From contig NZ_LT706962.1 in assembly GCF_900155535.1 (NCBI RefSeq), positions 116,590-180,589 on the forward strand: DNA of 64,000 bases, written 5' to 3'. The notes below the pieces were generated by a model that was not told the origin of the DNA, did not search any database, and was given only the letters and a program-made list of their open reading frames with translations. Position 1 is the first letter of the stretch, and every line of letters starts with the position of its first letter. Origin of the DNA: Corynebacterium urinipleomorphum. Lineage in GTDB: Bacteria; Actinomycetota; Actinomycetes; Mycobacteriales; Mycobacteriaceae. Both the position numbers and the translations under genes were made by a program. This document shows, in pieces, positions 45,735 through 55,514 of the stretch.

Positions 45735-46982
45735 TTATTCGGAGGGGGTGGTGGACATTCCGGCGGCGGTGATGGAACCATCGCCGACGCGGATGCGCAG
45801 CTGGGACCCCGGCGGTGCCTGCGCGATGCTGGTGACCACCTGTGGCTCCGTGCCGTCGCGGGGCTGCACCTGGACAACGGCATAGCCACGCGCGAGGGTT
45901 GCGGACGGGCCGAGAGCGGACACTTGAGCGCGAAGTGCCCGGACTTCCGCGGATTCGGTGGCGAGCAGCCGGGCCACATCGCGGCGGATAGACGCGCGGG
46001 AGCGGTCGAGCTCCTCGCGGCGCAACGTGATCGGTGTGAGAGGGTTCGCCATCACTGGCCGGGAGCGCAACTGGGTCACCCCTTGCCGCTCACGGCGCAC
46101 CCAGCCCCGCAGGGCGGCGGCCATGCGGGCGCGGGCCTCGCCGATGAGCTCGTATTCCGCGGCGACATCGGGGACGACGCGCTTCGCGGCATCGGTCGGG
46201 GTGGCGGCGCGCAGGTCGGCGACGTTGTCCAGCACCGGGTTGTCGGGTTCGTGGCCGATGGCGGAGACCACGGGAGTTGTCGCTGCGGCGACAGCGCGCT
46301 GAAGCACTTCCTCGGAGAAAGGAAGAAGGTCCTCGACGGATCCGCCGCCGCGGGCGATGATGATGACGTCGACGGAGGGGTCGGCATCCAGCAGCTTGAG
46401 GGCTTCGACGACCTCCGGGACTGCGTTGGCGCCCTGAACAGCGGTGTTGATCACGCGGAAGTTCACTGCGGGCCAGCGGTCTTTCGCCACCGACAGCACG
46501 TCGCGTTCGGCCGCGGAGCCCCGGCCGGTGATCAGGCCGACGCGGGTGGGCAGGTAGGGGAGGGGGCGCTTACGTGAGACGTCGAAAAGCCCCTCGGCCG
46601 CCAGCATCTTGCGCAGCTGCTCGATCTTGGCCAGCAGTTCGCCCTCGCCCACGTGGCGGATCTCCGTGACCCACATGGAGAACGACCCGCGGCCGGCGTA
46701 GAACGCGGGCTTGCCGCGCACGACGACATGGTCGCCGTCCTTGAGCGGTGTGGGCATGCTCCGCAGCAACTCCGTCGACGCGGTGAGCTGCAGACTCATC
46801 TGCTCCTGGGTGTCCCGGAGCGTCAGGTACGACAGTTTCCACGTCGGCTTCATGTTCACCTGGGTCAGCTGTCCCTCGATCCACAGCCAGCCCAGCCGCT
46901 CAATCCACTGCTTGACCGTTTGGTTGACCTGGGAGACTGACCACGGAGTTTCCGGTGTACTCGCAGGTGGTTGTCCTGCCAT
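45735..46982 (-). CDS. xseA: Exodeoxyribonuclease VII large subunit
   Basis: 415 residues. N-terminal OB fold ([22 protein letters not shown]), central catalytic domain with [23 protein letters not shown] and [15 protein letters not shown], then a coiled coil and DPATLARGY-like end ([13 protein letters not shown]). AAAGGGGG ribosome site 9 nt upstream. Confidence 0.96.
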   Translation of the reverse strand: MAGQPPASTPETPWSVSQVNQTVKQWIERLGWLWIEGQLTQVNMKPTWKLSYLTLRDTQEQMSLQLTASTELLRSMPTPLKDGDHVVVRGKPAFYAGRGSFSMWVTEIRHVGEGELLAKIEQLRKMLAAEGLFDVSRKRPLPYLPTRVGLITGRGSAAERDVLSVAKDRWPAVNFRVINTAVQGANAVPEVVEALKLLDADPSVDVIIIARGGGSVEDLLPFSEEVLQRAVAAATTPVVSAIGHEPDNPVLDNVADLRAATPTDAAKRVVPDVAAEYELIGEARARMAAALRGWVRRERQGVTQLRSRPVMANPLTPITLRREELDRSRASIRRDVARLLATESAEVRALRAQVSALGPSATLARGYAVVQVQPRDGTEPQVVTSIAQAPPGSQLRIRVGDGSITAAGMSTTPSE

Positions 46983-47044
46983 CAGCTAGCGCCCCCTTTC
47001 TCGTGCTGTTCATATGCCGTCCGGTGCTGCTCGAGCCAGCCAGC

Positions 47045-47074
47045 TTACCTTTTAGACTGCCTTTCCATTACCCT
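47045..47074 (+). promoter_or_regulatory. ispH leaderless promoter
   Basis: TTACCT (47045-47050), 18-bp spacer, TACCCT (47069-47074), then 7 nt to ATG 47082. No ribosome-binding site in the gap. Confidence 0.6.
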
Positions 47075-47081
47075 TGGTTCC

Positions 47082-48041
47082 ATGTCCAGCACCGGAAAAA
47101 ACGTCCTTCTTGCAGCCCCTCGCGGATACTGTGCCGGCGTGGACCGCGCAGTGGAAACCGTGGAGAAGGCGCTGGAGAAATACGGCACCCCCATTTACGT
47201 CCGCAAGGAAATCGTGCACAACAAGTACGTCGTGGAGACGCTGTCTCAGCGCGGCGTGATCTTCGTTGAGGAGACTGACGAGGTCCCCGAAGGTGCTCAC
47301 GTGGTGTTCTCCGCGCATGGCGTGTCGCCGGCCGTGCGTGAATCGGCGCAGAAGCGCAACCTCATGGCACTCGACGCGTCATGCCCGCTGGTGACCAAAG
47401 TGCACAACGAGGTCAAGCGTTTCGCACGCGACGGTTACCACATCCTGCTCGTCGGACACGAGGGCCATGAAGAGGTGGAAGGCACCGCAGGCGAGGCTCC
47501 GGATGTGGTCCACCTCGTGGACGGCGTGGACGGCGTCGAGGCTGCACCAGACTTTCCCGAGGACCAGAAGCTTGTCTGGTTGTCCCAGACCACCCTCTCG
47601 GTGGACGAGACCATGGAAATCGTGTCGCGTCTGCGCCAGAAGTACCCCAACCTGGAGGATCCGCCGAGCGACGACATTTGCTACGCCACGCAAAACCGGC
47701 AGGTGGCAGTGAAAGCCATCGCGGAGCGCGTGGAGCTGATGATCGTGGTGGGTTCCCAGAACTCCTCAAACTCGAAGCGCTTGGTGGAAGTCGCGCTGCA
47801 AAACGGTGCCGATGCCGCCTACCTGGTGGATTACGCGCGTCAGATCGACGAGGCATGGCTCGAAGGTGTCACCACCGTCGGTGTGACATCGGGTGCGTCG
47901 GTGCCGGAGATTCTCGTGCGGGAAGTCGTCGAGTACTTGGGGGAGCGCGGCTACGACAATGTCGAGCAGGTCACCACGACCACAGAAACGATCACGTTTG
48001 CGTTGCCGCGCGATCTGCGGGCGCCGCGGACTCGGGCTTAG
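47082..48041 (+). CDS. ispH: 4-hydroxy-3-methylbut-2-enyl diphosphate reductase
   Basis: 319 residues, last step of the MEP isoprenoid pathway. The three [4Fe-4S] cysteines are in [24 protein letters not shown] and [11 protein letters not shown]; the diphosphate residues HNKYVV and [10 protein letters not shown] are present. The open frame continues upstream into xseA, but ATG 47082 fits the promoter and the family length. Confidence 0.96.
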   Translation: MSSTGKNVLLAAPRGYCAGVDRAVETVEKALEKYGTPIYVRKEIVHNKYVVETLSQRGVIFVEETDEVPEGAHVVFSAHGVSPAVRESAQKRNLMALDASCPLVTKVHNEVKRFARDGYHILLVGHEGHEEVEGTAGEAPDVVHLVDGVDGVEAAPDFPEDQKLVWLSQTTLSVDETMEIVSRLRQKYPNLEDPPSDDICYATQNRQVAVKAIAERVELMIVVGSQNSSNSKRLVEVALQNGADAAYLVDYARQIDEAWLEGVTTVGVTSGASVPEILVREVVEYLGERGYDNVEQVTTTTETITFALPRDLRAPRTRA

Positions 48042-48700
48042 GGGTTATCGGGGTTATACAGGTCGTCGCTAAGCTTGCGGCTTGCTATCCGCGAGCTTCC
48101 TTCGGCGTTTTTCTGGCGCTCGGCGCGGCGGGCGAGGAGTTCCTCGACGGTGACCTTGCTCTCCGCGCTTGTGGCGCGTTGACGTGAACGGGATGCCTCG
48201 TGGCGCGTCCGCCTATTCGTCGCGCTGACACTGCGACGCTGACGCTCCTCGCGCGCGCGGATGTCCTCGTTCTGCTTCTTCAGCAGACGGATGCGCAGCA
48301 GGGCGATCAGCGTGGTGCCCAGGGCGACGAAGATGAGCACCGGGAAGTACTGCGTCAACGGGTAAACGATCAGCAGCGCTGATGTCTTGCCAAGGGATGT
48401 CTGCCCTTCCGGGAGCTGGAAATACGCGTTCAGCGTGCCCGTGAGCAGAAGGAAGAACGCGTACAGCAGCGGAATCGACGCGACGGTGAGGAAGAGCCCT
48501 TTCGGGTTCACAAATGTGGTGACGACGATTGATGCCAGCGCGAACAGAATGAGGAACGGCATGCCGACTGCCTCGTTATACAGCGCAATCAGCCCGCCGG
48601 TCACGAGCGCGGCGATGATGATGCCGATGCCGGATCCCGTGGAGAAGCCCATGAGCGTCGAGTCGGACGCGGACGAGGAGCGGGGTGAAGCATGAGACAC
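48038..48700 (-). CDS. DUF6542 membrane protein
   Basis: 220 residues with four hydrophobic segments (about 20-135) and a long basic cytoplasmic C terminus ([16 protein letters not shown]..., [14 protein letters not shown]). Position beside ispH matches Rv1111c. GTG 48700 with TAACAT 8 nt upstream. Overlaps the ispH stop by 4 nt, tail to tail. Function unknown. Confidence 0.78.
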   Translation of the reverse strand: MSHASPRSSSASDSTLMGFSTGSGIGIIIAALVTGGLIALYNEAVGMPFLILFALASIVVTTFVNPKGLFLTVASIPLLYAFFLLLTGTLNAYFQLPEGQTSLGKTSALLIVYPLTQYFPVLIFVALGTTLIALLRIRLLKKQNEDIRAREERQRRSVSATNRRTRHEASRSRQRATSAESKVTVEELLARRAERQKNAEGSSRIASRKLSDDLYNPDNP

Positions 48701-48751
48701 GATGAAACATGTTACCCGCAGGCGTTGCGGGCTCGTTGTCACTCGGCTGGG

Positions 48752-49897
48752 CTACCCCCATTTTTCTTGCGGGGTCTCCTCCTCAGTGCGGGAAATGGCG
48801 GTGCGAGCCCGCGAAGAAACGGGATTCAGCGTAACGGGCGCAGCCGACGAATGCGCGGGAACGTCCAAATCCTTGAGTCGGCGGGCAGTCACCATGACGC
48901 GGGAGTCCATGGAGCCGAGGGTGGCGTTGAAGGCCTCGACCGCTTTGTCTAGGGAGGAGCCAAGACGGTTGTAGTGCTCGGCCATTGTGCCGAGACGCGT
49001 GTACAGCTGTGCGCCTAGACGCTGTACTTCCTGTGCTTTCTCCGCGATAGTTTCCTGTTGCCATCCGAGGCCGACGGTGCGCAGCAGCGCGAACAGGGTC
49101 GTCGGTGTGGCGAGAACGACTCCACGGGAGAATGCGAAGTCAAGCAGTTCCGGGTCCTGTTCGAGGGCGGCATCGAGGAACGGGTCCGCGGGCATGAACA
49201 GTACGACGAATTCCGGCGTCGGAGCAAACGCCTCCACATAGCTTTTCGACGCCAACGTGCCCACATGACTGCGCACCAGGTGACTGTGCCGGCGCAGATA
49301 GCCCTGCTTCTCTTCCGGGTCCTCGGTACTCAACGCATCCAGGTATGCCCCGAAAGGGACTTTCGCGTCGACGACAATGTTGCGTCCGCGGCTGAGCCGG
49401 ATGACCATGTCGGGGCGCACCATCTGACCGTCGACCCAGGCGGTGGCTTGCACATCGAAATCGCAGTACCGGGTCATCCCGCCGAGTTCCACGACGCGCT
49501 CGAGCTGCATTTCGCCCCAGCGCCCCCGGGTGTTGGGGGAGCGGAGGGCGGCGACGAGCTGATCGGTCCGGTCGCCCAACCGCGTGGATGCCCGTGTGAC
49601 TGCCTGCACCTGTCCGGCGAGAGCCGAGTAGGCGACTGCCCGGTCCTCGTCCATTTCGCGCAGTTGGGCGGACAATTGCTCCATGGTGTGTCCGAGACGG
49701 TCCAGTTCTCGCTGCCGCTCAGCTTCAAGTGCGCGGGTCTCGGGGGAGACCTCAGCAGGGGCGGCGGATCCTGCACCGGCCGTTTGGTCGTGGCGCGCAG
49801 AGCGCACTGAATAGAACGCTGCGCCGACAAAGGTCCCCGCCACGAAAGCGAGAACGGCTACGACAACGATCAGGATGGCGGCGGTAGCGGTGCTCAT
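48752..49897 (-). CDS. rmuC: RmuC-family DNA recombination protein
   Basis: 381 residues. N-terminal transmembrane helix, coiled coil (about 50-110), and the PD-(D/E)XK-like RmuC core (NTRGRWGEMQLERVVELGGM, then PDMVIRLSRGRNIVVDAKVPF). RmuC limits inversions at short repeats in E. coli. ATG 49897 chosen over the upstream GTG. Confidence 0.9.
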   Translation of the reverse strand: MSTATAAILIVVVAVLAFVAGTFVGAAFYSVRSARHDQTAGAGSAAPAEVSPETRALEAERQRELDRLGHTMEQLSAQLREMDEDRAVAYSALAGQVQAVTRASTRLGDRTDQLVAALRSPNTRGRWGEMQLERVVELGGMTRYCDFDVQATAWVDGQMVRPDMVIRLSRGRNIVVDAKVPFGAYLDALSTEDPEEKQGYLRRHSHLVRSHVGTLASKSYVEAFAPTPEFVVLFMPADPFLDAALEQDPELLDFAFSRGVVLATPTTLFALLRTVGLGWQQETIAEKAQEVQRLGAQLYTRLGTMAEHYNRLGSSLDKAVEAFNATLGSMDSRVMVTARRLKDLDVPAHSSAAPVTLNPVSSRARTAISRTEEETPQEKWG

Positions 49898-49918
49898 GCA
49901 CCACACCATTGCACACGC

Positions 49919-51415
49919 CTAGGACACGTCGCCTTCGTCGCCCTTGCGTGAACCGAACGGATTTTCGAGTTTCCAGTCTTTGCGGGGACGGAGAGTGATG
50001 GATTTCACCTGCTTGACCAGGGTCGACCCTGACTTCGCGCGGGGTGAGTGCTGTTCCCTGTCCTCGTCATCTACGGCGGGTGGGGTCCACGCCCGCTGGG
50101 ACAGGAGCTCTTCGCGCTCGATGTTGCTTTCGCGCTCTTCGGCCTCCGCCAAAGCGCGGCCGACATCGGTGGAGAAGGTCAGGTCGTTCGCGCTGACTTC
50201 GCCGGCATGCAGGCGGAGCATGTCCTGGATGTACCGGAACACCACTGCCAGGGTGGCAGCGACAGGGACGGCGAGGAAAGCGCCAACCAGACCGAAGAGC
50301 CCGCCGCCGACAGTGACGGAGACAAGGATGATCACCGGGTGGAGATTCATCGCGCGGGATTGCAGTAGAGGGGATAAAACGTTGCCCTCGAGCTGCTGCA
50401 CGGCGATCACAATGCCCAGGACGATGAGCGCTTTAGTGAAGCCGAGGGAGACGAGCGCGATCAACACCGCCAGGGCGCCGGCGACGATCGCGCCGACAAG
50501 AGGAATGAACCCGGCCATGAAGGTGATCACGGCCAGTGTGAACGCCATGGGTACGCCGACGAGCCAGATGCCGATGCCGATGAAGATGGCGTCGATAAGC
50601 GAAACCAGCGCTTGTGCGCGAATGTATCCGCCGAGCGTTTCCCACGCGCGCGTGAGCAGCTCCGTCGCGTGCAGGCCCGCGCGGCCGCCGGTGGCGCTGC
50701 GCACCCACGGCAGGAACTTCGGTCCGTCTTTGAGGAAGAAGAAGGTGAGGACCAAAACGACGACAAGCGTGATCGACATCGAAGTCGCGGTGCTGATGCC
50801 GCTGAAAATGCCGCCGGCGATCGCGCCCGCTTTGTTCTGCATCCATGTAGCAATGTCCTGGACGATGCTGTCCAGCTGCTCTGCGTCGATGTCGAACGGG
50901 AGGGATTCCTGGTTTTGTAGCCACAGCTGCAGGCCTTGAATGCCCTGGCCCGCCTGAATGACAAGGACGCGCGAGTTGCGCAGGATGTCCGGCAAAATAA
51001 TGGCCACGAAGAAGATCAGCACCGCGAAGAAAACCAGCAGCGACGACAACGCGGCGAGGGCCCCGGGGACTTTGTGCCTGCGCAGGAAATTCGTGATGGG
51101 GGACAGCACCGTGCACACGATTAGCGCGAGGATGACAGGCAGGACTCCAGCCCAGAATTTGCCGATGAGGTAGAAACACGCGCCGAGCAGGACCACGACG
51201 ATGAGCGTCCGCATGGAGAACAGCGCCGCGGATTTCATCCACGTGTTCACGATGACGGAGCGGTCGACGCGGTTACTGTACTCGTGAACTTCGTCCGAGC
51301 CGGATGTCTTCGCGTCCGAGGCCTGGACCTCTTCAGCCAGTGTCTGCGCGTTGGGGGCAGCACTGTCGGTCACGGGATCCTTGCCCGCATCCGGGCGCTT
51401 CTCTGCTGAACTCAC
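49919..51415 (-). CDS. AI-2E/PerM-type transporter family protein
   Basis: 498 residues. Polar N terminus (1-65), about eight transmembrane segments including PLVGAIVAGALAVLIALVS, and a charged C-terminal tail (~100 residues). Homologues export AI-2 or act as Na+/H+ antiporters; the substrate is not predictable. GTG 51415. Carries CGTCGATAAGC at 50590-50600. Confidence 0.85.
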   Translation of the reverse strand: MSSAEKRPDAGKDPVTDSAAPNAQTLAEEVQASDAKTSGSDEVHEYSNRVDRSVIVNTWMKSAALFSMRTLIVVVLLGACFYLIGKFWAGVLPVILALIVCTVLSPITNFLRRHKVPGALAALSSLLVFFAVLIFFVAIILPDILRNSRVLVIQAGQGIQGLQLWLQNQESLPFDIDAEQLDSIVQDIATWMQNKAGAIAGGIFSGISTATSMSITLVVVLVLTFFFLKDGPKFLPWVRSATGGRAGLHATELLTRAWETLGGYIRAQALVSLIDAIFIGIGIWLVGVPMAFTLAVITFMAGFIPLVGAIVAGALAVLIALVSLGFTKALIVLGIVIAVQQLEGNVLSPLLQSRAMNLHPVIILVSVTVGGGLFGLVGAFLAVPVAATLAVVFRYIQDMLRLHAGEVSANDLTFSTDVGRALAEAEERESNIEREELLSQRAWTPPAVDDEDREQHSPRAKSGSTLVKQVKSITLRPRKDWKLENPFGSRKGDEGDVS

Positions 51416-51547
51416 GAGCCCTATTGTGCCCTAAAGAATCAGCGTCGAGCGATGTTTACTGGGCCCGTTTTTCGACGATCAACCCCAGCGCCCCACCCAT
51501 CAGCCCCCCAACCAGGGTGGTTCGGGCGTGCGTTATCATTGGCCCTC

Positions 51548-52633
51548 GTGAGCCTTACTCTTGGAATTGTCGGTCTGCCCAACGTGGGCAAATCCACCCT
51601 GTTCAATGCGTTGACCCGCAACGAGGTCCTGGCGGCCAACTACCCGTTCGCGACGATTGAGCCGAACGTCGGTCTGGTTCCGCTGCCAGACAAGCGCCTT
51701 GACCGTCTCGCGGAGATCTTCGGTTCCGCCGAGATCCTTCCGGCGACGGTGTCGTTCGTCGACATCGCCGGCATTGTCAAGGGTGCTTCAGAGGGTGAGG
51801 GCATGGGCAACGCCTTCCTGGCCAATATCCGCGAAGCGGATGCGATCTGCCAGGTGGTGCGCGCGTTCTCCGACGACAACGTCATTCACGTCGACGGCAA
51901 GGTTGACCCGGCCAGCGACATTTCGGTGATCAACACCGAGCTGATTCTCGCGGACCTCCAGACCATTGAGAAAGCGCTGCCGCGTCTGGAAAAGGATGGC
52001 CGGAAGGACAAGGACATCGCTGCCCAGGCCGAGGAAGCGAAGAAGGCCCAGTCGATTCTGGAGAATGACCGCACGCTCTTCGCCGCGTCCAAGGCGGGGG
52101 AGATCGACCTCGCTCTCGTGCGCGACCTGCACCTCATGACCGCAAAGCCGTTCCTCTATGTTTTCAACTCCGACGAAGGCGTGCTCACGGACGACGCGAA
52201 GAAGCAGGAACTCCGCGACCTCGTCGCACCCGCCGAGGCCGTCTTCCTCGACGCCCAGACCGAGACCGAACTCCTCGAGCTCGACGAAGAGGACGCGACA
52301 GAGCTCCTCGCGGCCGTGGGCCAAGACGAGCCCGGCTTATCCACGTTGGCTCGCGCCGGCTTTGAAACCCTCGGCCTCCAGACCTACCTCACCGCCGGCC
52401 CCAAGGAGTCCCGCGCCTGGACCATCCACAAGGGCGACACCGCCCCCAAGGCCGCCGGTGTCATCCACACCGATTTTGAGAAGGGCTTCATCAAGGCCGA
52501 GATCGTCGCCTTCGACGACCTCGACGCGCTGGGCTCCATGGCCGAAGCCCGCGCCCACGGCAAGGTCCGGCAGGAAGGCAAGGACTACGTCATGGCCGAC
52601 GGCGATGTCGTCGAGTTCAAGTTCAACGTGTAG
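51548..52633 (+). CDS. ychF: Redox-regulated ATPase YchF
   Basis: 361 residues, Obg-related NTPase. G1 GLPNVGKST (8-16), G3 DIAG, G4-type NSDE instead of NKXD (ATP specificity), C-terminal TGS domain ending VVEFKFNV. Leaderless: TATCAT (51534-51539) 8 nt before GTG 51548. The last 21 coding bases serve as the left repeat of an integration site. Confidence 0.95.
   Translation: MSLTLGIVGLPNVGKSTLFNALTRNEVLAANYPFATIEPNVGLVPLPDKRLDRLAEIFGSAEILPATVSFVDIAGIVKGASEGEGMGNAFLANIREADAICQVVRAFSDDNVIHVDGKVDPASDISVINTELILADLQTIEKALPRLEKDGRKDKDIAAQAEEAKKAQSILENDRTLFAASKAGEIDLALVRDLHLMTAKPFLYVFNSDEGVLTDDAKKQELRDLVAPAEAVFLDAQTETELLELDEEDATELLAAVGQDEPGLSTLARAGFETLGLQTYLTAGPKESRAWTIHKGDTAPKAAGVIHTDFEKGFIKAEIVAFDDLDALGSMAEARAHGKVRQEGKDYVMADGDVVEFKFNV
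52609..52629 (+). repeat. Left att-like repeat in the ychF 3' end
   Basis: 21-bp sequence beginning CGTCGAGTTC and ending TTCAACGT, identical to 55821-55841 and 19/21 identical to 61612-61632. Integration here leaves ychF intact. Confidence 0.75.
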
Positions 52634-52775
52634 TGCTTAACCTCTGCGAGGAACTCTTTGATCCCGGGACGTGATGAGGACTGGGGCTATTGTGCTCCCC
52701 CGAACGCTACGGCCCGGGGGCACGAGGCTGTGTCGCAGGTGCAAGCGAGAGGACCAGGAGTGAAACACAGACCGC

Positions 52776-53022
52776 TGAGTCGACGCAGTCACGGTAAAGA
52801 CGGAGCCGTCTAGGCGGTGCTCGAGGTTGTGCGAGACACGGTGACGCTGGGCGTCGGTAAGCGATGCGCATTCGGCGACATTTATGGAAAGCTGAGCTTT
52901 GCCGTCCGTCGTGTTGACGCCCTGGCTGCCTGGAGTCGACGATTCCGCGAAACGCTCTGCGAGATCGGCGGCGGCGATGACCGCACCGTCGGGGATCCCC
53001 GGGCTATGGTCAGGTCGATCAT
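52776..53022 (-). pseudogene. Decayed arfB copy (peptidyl-tRNA hydrolase ArfB fragment)
   Basis: The reverse strand from ATG 53022 follows the intact arfB at 60296-60739 through MxDLTIA, DGAVIAAADL, QGVNTTD, CASLTDAQR and HNLEHRLDG. It has a 7-base deletion after codon 6 (frameshift), an in-frame TAA where the intact gene reads Ser-Ile-Asp-Ile, and GGQ changed to GSQ. Similarity ends near 52776. The rest of 52634-53214 shows no recognisable gene. Confidence 0.8.
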
Positions 53023-53214
53023 GCCGCCGAGCCTAGGTGCCCACAACCCTTTCTCGTCTCGGCGGAAGCGGAGACCGCGTCGCGACGGCCGGGATCCAGC
53101 CTCAGTATTATCCTCGTCACCGGTTGATCCGAACGCTTTTTGCTCCTCCTTCTCCCGTCGGGCTCCGATTTCAGCGCCCTTCGCAGGTGACAGTGATCGC
53201 TGGATCCGCTCGAA

Positions 53215-53565
53215 CTACCGGTTCCGATCAGCGGTCGAAGGATTTTCGCAGCAGCCGGATCTGCGGCGTCGGTGCCGCCGCCGTAGCCTGACGAGCATCC
53301 CCGCCATGACGGCCATCACGACGGCGGTCCCGGCACCGATGATCCAGGGATTACCGAGGAGCCCACCGACGCCTGCGAGTGCTCCGCCCGCCGCGATGAA
53401 CGGCAGGCCGCAGCAGAGCAGCGACGGAAGCGCGCAGCATGCCAGCAAGAGCAGCCCGGTCCCTGCAGCGACGACGGGACCGGCGCGCCGTTCGTCGCGG
53501 TCCTGATCGGCGCTCATCGTCTGCTTCAGGATGAGATCTCCCCGATTGCCTGCGTTGCCGTTCAT
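53215..53565 (-). CDS. MerT-like mercury transport membrane protein
   Basis: 116 residues. Two or three hydrophobic segments; the first holds two vicinal Cys pairs (LACCALPSLLCCGLPF, about 40-55), and a third pair is at GCCENP near the C terminus after an Arg-rich stretch. That layout suits Hg(II) relay across the membrane to MerA. ATG 53565 overlaps the merA stop as ATGA. Assignment rests on the Cys pattern and context; it could instead be another small Mer membrane protein. Confidence 0.6.
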   Translation of the reverse strand: MNGNAGNRGDLILKQTMSADQDRDERRAGPVVAAGTGLLLLACCALPSLLCCGLPFIAAGGALAGVGGLLGNPWIIGAGTAVVMAVMAGMLVRLRRRHRRRRSGCCENPSTADRNR

Positions 53566-54983
53566 GCGCAGCACGACAGCAGCGACGGGTCAGTGGTGAA
53601 GGCCTTCGCGGCGATCCGGATGCCCTCGGCCATGGTCAGGTAGGGGGCCCAGGCGTTGGCGACCTCGGCGACGGTCCTGCCGAGCACGTGGACGCCTGCG
53701 GCGGCGAGCTCCCCGGCGTCCTTGGCGACGGCGGTCAGGCCGAGGATCTCGTTCGTCTCGGCGTTCACGACGATCTTGATGAAGCCGCGGGTGTCGCGGT
53801 TCACCAAGGCGCGGGGCACGTGGTGCAGGGGCAGGACGCGGCAGTCGCAGCGGATCCCCGCGGCGAGGACGTCCTTCTCGGTCATCCCGACCGCGCCGAT
53901 CGCGGGCCCGGTGAACGTCACCCGCGGCAGGCGGGCGTAGTCGACGGACCGGTCGGCGTCGGCGAACGCGTTCTCGGCGACGAGGGTGCCGTGGTGGGCG
54001 GCGACGTAGACGAACTCGGGGTGCCCGGTCACGTCGCCCGCGGCCCAGATCCGCGGGTTCGAGGACTGCAGCCGGTCGGAGACGACCACCTCGCCGGAGT
54101 CTCCGGTATTCACCCCGACCGCATCGAGGTTCAGGCCATCGGTGACGGGACGGCGTCCGAGGGCGACCAGGACCTGGGCGGCGCGGAACTCCTGCGAGCC
54201 GCCGGACAAGGCGGCGGTCACGACGGCCTCGCCTCCCGTGCCGCGGGAGACCCGGGTGGGCACTGCGCGGCTGACGACGCGGATGCCCTCGTCGGCGAAC
54301 ACCTCCTGGAGCGCCTTCGACACCTCCGGCTCCTCCTTCGAGGCGAGCCGGGACCGCACGAGCAGCGTGACCTGCGAGCCGAGGCGGGCGAACAGCTGCG
54401 CCTGCTCCAGGGCGACGTAGCCGCCGCCGAGCACCAGCAGCGACTCGGGGACCTCCGTCAGCTCCATCGCCGTGGTCGAGGTCAGGTATCCGGTCTCCTC
54501 TAGGCCGTCGATCGGCGGTGCCCACGGGCGAGAACCAGTCGCGACCAGGTAGTGGTGGGCCTCGATGGTCTCGACGCTTCCGTCGGATCCGGCAACATCG
54601 AGAACCGGCGCATCAGGGGTGCCCACGAACGAGGCGTCGCCGCGGAGGACCTGCCAGCCGTAGGAGTCGGCGACGTCGGCGTACTTCTCGCCGCGCAGCG
54701 ACTCCACTAACGCTTGCTTCCCAGCGATCAGCGCGGGCATGTCGACGGGATCCGCCGTCGTCGCGATCCCGGGGAACCGGGTTGCGGCGTCGACGGCGAC
54801 GTGCCGCGCGCCGGCCGCGGCGATGAGCGCCTTCGACGGGACGCAGCCCGTGTTCACGCAGGTGCCGCCGAGCGTCCCGCGCTCGATCATCACCACCGAC
54901 TTCCCGAGCGTGCTGGCGCGGATCGCAGCGGCGAACGCGCCGCCTCCCGATCCGATGATGGCGAGATCGTACTTCGTAGGCAT
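53562..54983 (-). CDS. merA: Mercuric reductase
   Basis: 473-residue FAD enzyme reducing Hg(II) to Hg(0) with NADPH. FAD motif IIGSGGGAFAAAI, redox GGTCVNTGCVPSK (about 40-52), NAD-domain VLGGGYVALE, and the C-terminal Hg-shuttling pair SCCA. Lacks the N-terminal MerP-like metal-binding domain seen in some homologues. ATG 54983 with AGGAG at 5 nt. Transcribed from the MerR-type operator shared with merR. Confidence 0.95.
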   Translation of the reverse strand: MPTKYDLAIIGSGGGAFAAAIRASTLGKSVVMIERGTLGGTCVNTGCVPSKALIAAAGARHVAVDAATRFPGIATTADPVDMPALIAGKQALVESLRGEKYADVADSYGWQVLRGDASFVGTPDAPVLDVAGSDGSVETIEAHHYLVATGSRPWAPPIDGLEETGYLTSTTAMELTEVPESLLVLGGGYVALEQAQLFARLGSQVTLLVRSRLASKEEPEVSKALQEVFADEGIRVVSRAVPTRVSRGTGGEAVVTAALSGGSQEFRAAQVLVALGRRPVTDGLNLDAVGVNTGDSGEVVVSDRLQSSNPRIWAAGDVTGHPEFVYVAAHHGTLVAENAFADADRSVDYARLPRVTFTGPAIGAVGMTEKDVLAAGIRCDCRVLPLHHVPRALVNRDTRGFIKIVVNAETNEILGLTAVAKDAGELAAAGVHVLGRTVAEVANAWAPYLTMAEGIRIAAKAFTTDPSLLSCCA

Positions 54984-55025
54984 CGCTGCTCCTGTCAACT
55001 CTTGGCTTTCTGCTCTGTCTCAGCC

Positions 55026-55057
55026 ATACTGGACCTTCCAGTGCAGGGGAAGGTCAA
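55026..55057 (-). promoter_or_regulatory. MerR-type operator/promoter between merA and merR
   Basis: GACCTTCC (55032-55039) and GGAAGGTC (55048-55055) form an 8-8-8 palindrome. On the minus strand it lies between a TTGACC -35 (55052-55057) and CAGTAT -10 (55026-55031), spacer 20 bp, the over-long spacing that MerR proteins correct by distorting DNA. Drives merA and the MerT-like gene. Confidence 0.82.
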
Positions 55058-55081
55058 GCGCGGCCACGGAGGGAGACAGCA

Positions 55082-55471
55082 ATGCGGATCGGAGAACTCG
55101 CCGAGAGGGCGGGCACTACCGCGAAGACCCTTCGCTTCTACGAGGAACAGGGCCTTCTGCCCCCGCCCGAGCGCACGCCGTCCGGATACCGCGACTACGC
55201 GCCCGAGACGGTCGCTCGGATCGACTTCGTCCACCGCGGCCAGGCCGCGGGCCTCACCCTCGCCCAGATCCACCAGATCCTCGACATCCGCGACGGCGGC
55301 CATGCGCCCTGCGAGCACGTGCGCGACCTGCTTGACGTGCGCCTCGCTGAGATCGAGCAGCAGATCGCGCAGCTCTCCGTGCTGCGCGACACTATCGCAG
55401 ACCTCAGACAGGACGCCGCGCACCCGGACCCTGAAACGTGCAGCACCGATCAAGTGTGTAGGTACTTGTAG
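55082..55471 (+). CDS. merR: Mercury-responsive regulator MerR
   Basis: 129 residues. Winged HTH (MRIGELAERAGTTAKTLRFYEEQGLL), dimer helix, and three Cys (PCEH about 81, CSTDQVC about 120 and 126) matching the Hg(II)-binding triad. AGGGAG precedes ATG 55082. Divergent from merA. Confidence 0.93.
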   Translation: MRIGELAERAGTTAKTLRFYEEQGLLPPPERTPSGYRDYAPETVARIDFVHRGQAAGLTLAQIHQILDIRDGGHAPCEHVRDLLDVRLAEIEQQIAQLSVLRDTIADLRQDAAHPDPETCSTDQVCRYL

Positions 55472-55514
55472 ACGACGGGAGTCAATGACTCAAACGCTAC
55501 AACCCCGATATGCG

